Shown here: positions 5,244 to 6,348 of the stretch, piece by piece | Numbering within the stretch: the first letter of the stretch is position 1 | Layout: the number at the start of each line of letters is the position of its first letter | From: CAYTSW01 sp964440605 | GTDB lineage: Bacteria > Planctomycetota > Phycisphaerae > Phycisphaerales > UBA1924 | Assembly: GCA_964440605.1 (NCBI GenBank) | Contig: CAYTSW010000152.1 | Location: 1-6,348, forward strand | DNA length: 6,348 nt | Direction: 5' to 3' | Made by a program: the position numbers and the translations under genes | Notes under the pieces: generated by a model | What the model was told of the DNA's origin: nothing | Databases searched by the model: none | Seen by the model: the letters and a program-made list of their open reading frames with translations, nothing else

Positions 5244-6225
5244 CGCTCGCCTGCCCACCGTGATCGCCAGCTCCGTCGTGCGCTCCAGCCAGCAGGGAGA
5301 GAGCCACGGCGGCGTGTACATCGTGGACCTCGAGAGGGGCGACGTCGAGCAGGTGGTCGACTGGAACGACCCTGACATCGACTGGGAGGGTCGCGGCGCC
5401 GATCGCGGGCTGCGGGGCATCGCGTTCCACGAGGACCGGATCCTCTGCGCCGCTTCGGACGAGGTGTTCGTCTACGACCGGGGCTTCAACATCGTCGCGT
5501 CGTTCCGCAACGCCTACCTCAAGCACTGCCACGAGATCTTCGCCCGCGATGGCCTGTTGTACCTCTCGTCGACGGGGTACGACTCGGTGCTGGTGCTCGA
5601 CCTCGCGACCGAGCGATTCGTGCATGGCGTGTGCTATCGCCGCGTGCGCAGCACGGGCGGCGCGTTGCGCCAAGCGGGGCGCTGGCTCGGCGTGAGCCCG
5701 CCGACGCACGAGTTCTTCGCGTACGACCCGAACGAAGAGCGCGCGGTCACGCCGGCGGACACGAACCACATCAACAACGTCTTCGCGCGTGACGACGGCG
5801 TGTACTTTTCGGGCACCAAGATGGACGCCTTGATGCGTGTGCGCCCCGGGAACACGCTCGAGCGCATCGCGCGGGTGCCCGCCGGCACGCACAACGTGAC
5901 GCTCGACGGGGCGGAGCTCGTGTTCAACGACACGAAGGCGGACGTCGTACGCAGCGTCTCCCGAGGCTCGGGCGAGACGAAGGCGTACGCGATTCCCAAG
6001 TACGATGAGTCGCTGCTCGAGCGCAACGACCTGCCGCAGGACCACGCGAGGCAGGGCTTCGGCCGGGGCCTGATCGTGACCGACGACCTGATCATCAGCG
6101 GCTCATCCCCGAGCACGATCACGGCGTACGACCGCGCGACCGCGGAGCGGATCCGGAGCGTGAACCTGACGATGGACGTGCGCAACGCGATCCACGGGCT
6201 GGAGCTGCACCCCTTCGCGAGGTAA
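5236..6225 (+). CDS. predicted beta-propeller protein of unknown function
   Basis: I do not recognise a named function. The 329 residues consist of repeated short strands and turns, with recurring units such as GVYIVDL, EVFVYDR, SVLVLDL, GVYFSGTKM, LIISGSSPSTITAYDR. This pattern is typical of a beta-propeller, with roughly six or seven blades. Motifs that look conserved are RGLRGIAF (57-64), HCHEI (97-101), NHINNVF (177-183), GTHNV (217-221), VFNDT, GFGRGLIV and the C-terminal NAIHGLELHPF. No signal peptide is evident, so it is probably cytoplasmic. The GTG start at 5236 overlaps the sulfotransferase stop by eight bases. GGGGGT (5221-5226) lies nine bases upstream, and an unusually good GGAGGTG (5207-5213) lies farther up. 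There is no in-frame ATG until late in the protein, so a non-ATG start is required. Coupling to the sulfotransferase suggests a shared pathway. After the stop, 6226-6306 shows no convincing terminator or gene. Confidence 0.72.
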   Translation: MPDARLPTVIASSVVRSSQQGESHGGVYIVDLERGDVEQVVDWNDPDIDWEGRGADRGLRGIAFHEDRILCAASDEVFVYDRGFNIVASFRNAYLKHCHEIFARDGLLYLSSTGYDSVLVLDLATERFVHGVCYRRVRSTGGALRQAGRWLGVSPPTHEFFAYDPNEERAVTPADTNHINNVFARDDGVYFSGTKMDALMRVRPGNTLERIARVPAGTHNVTLDGAELVFNDTKADVVRSVSRGSGETKAYAIPKYDESLLERNDLPQDHARQGFGRGLIVTDDLIISGSSPSTITAYDRATAERIRSVNLTMDVRNAIHGLELHPFAR

Positions 6226-6306
6226 TGCGGGCGCCGGGCGACGAGGCAAGGCGTGCTGCTCAGATGGATGTGTGGCGGTAGAAGTGTTTTGTGCCCGAGC
6301 CGAGAA

Positions 6307-6348
6307 AGCGGGTGACCGGAGTCGAACCGGCGACATTCAGCTTGGGAA
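6307..6348 (-). tRNA. tRNA-Gly (anticodon CCC), 3' half only
   Basis: Read on the minus strand, the window's last bases give the anticodon loop TTCCCAA (6348-6342, anticodon CCC at 6346-6344, reading GGG). The 3' anticodon strand GCTGA and a five-base variable loop ATGTC follow. The T arm is GCCGG/CCGGT around TTCGACT, with one G-U pair. The 3' acceptor strand is CACCCGC, with discriminator T at 6307. No CCA is encoded; TTC follows, so CCA must be added by the nucleotidyltransferase. The D arm and 5' acceptor strand, predicted to be GCGGGTG, lie beyond the window. Gly identity is inferred from the CCC anticodon and the GCGGG-type acceptor. Confidence 0.88.

Noticed and set aside
3570..5420. 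Very long minus-strand open frame opposite the H1-like and sulfotransferase genes
   Set aside because: The translation is Gly/Arg/Leu-rich low complexity created by the opposite strand of AAG/ACG/GCC repeats, and it runs across two well-supported plus-strand genes and a terminator.
6307..6348. tRNA as an attachment site for an integrated element
   Set aside because: No integrase, no direct repeat of the tRNA 3' end elsewhere in the window, and adjacent gene composition looks the same as the rest.

Overview
The window is a GC-rich bacterial chromosomal segment. It most resembles Planctomycetota, probably the Phycisphaerae. This is inferred from gene content, not from a marker gene: a short pseudopilin with the RRG|FTLVEI cleavage motif, of a kind abundant in that phylum, a histone H1-like Lys/Thr/Ala-rich protein, a class II DAHP synthase, and high-GC codon use with many G-rich Shine-Dalgarno (SD) sites. 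No transposase, integrase, phage gene, CRISPR array or rRNA was seen.

Layout. (1) Positions 3-1444, plus strand: the 3' end of a DUF1569/DinB-like gene, cut by the window edge, joined by a TGATG stop/start overlap to an exported alpha/beta hydrolase (Ser172/Asp311/His345). (2) Positions 1604-2083, plus strand: a small pseudopilin. (3) Positions 2108-3484, minus strand: an intact class II DAHP synthase, first enzyme of the shikimate pathway, converging on the pseudopilin with only 24 bases between them. (4) Positions 3485-3758: a 274-base divergent intergenic region with an A-tract island, two GC-rich hairpins and a possible 15-codon upstream ORF. (5) Positions 3759-4496, plus strand: a 245-residue histone H1-like protein with no acidic residue, followed by a strong hairpin terminator. 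(6) Positions 4608-6225, plus strand: a sulfotransferase overlapping by 8 bases a predicted beta-propeller protein of unknown function. (7) Positions 6307-6348, minus strand: the 3' half of a tRNA-Gly(CCC), cut by the window edge in the anticodon loop.

The genes form several small transcription units, not one pathway. Two pairs look translationally coupled: DUF1569 with the hydrolase, and the sulfotransferase with the propeller protein. The second pair is the best candidate for something undescribed, because the propeller protein has His residues in conserved-looking motifs spread along its length. The H1-like gene is also unusual in composition and leader structure. Most of the window otherwise looks like ordinary core and lineage-specific chromosome, and I see no convincing defence or mobile system.
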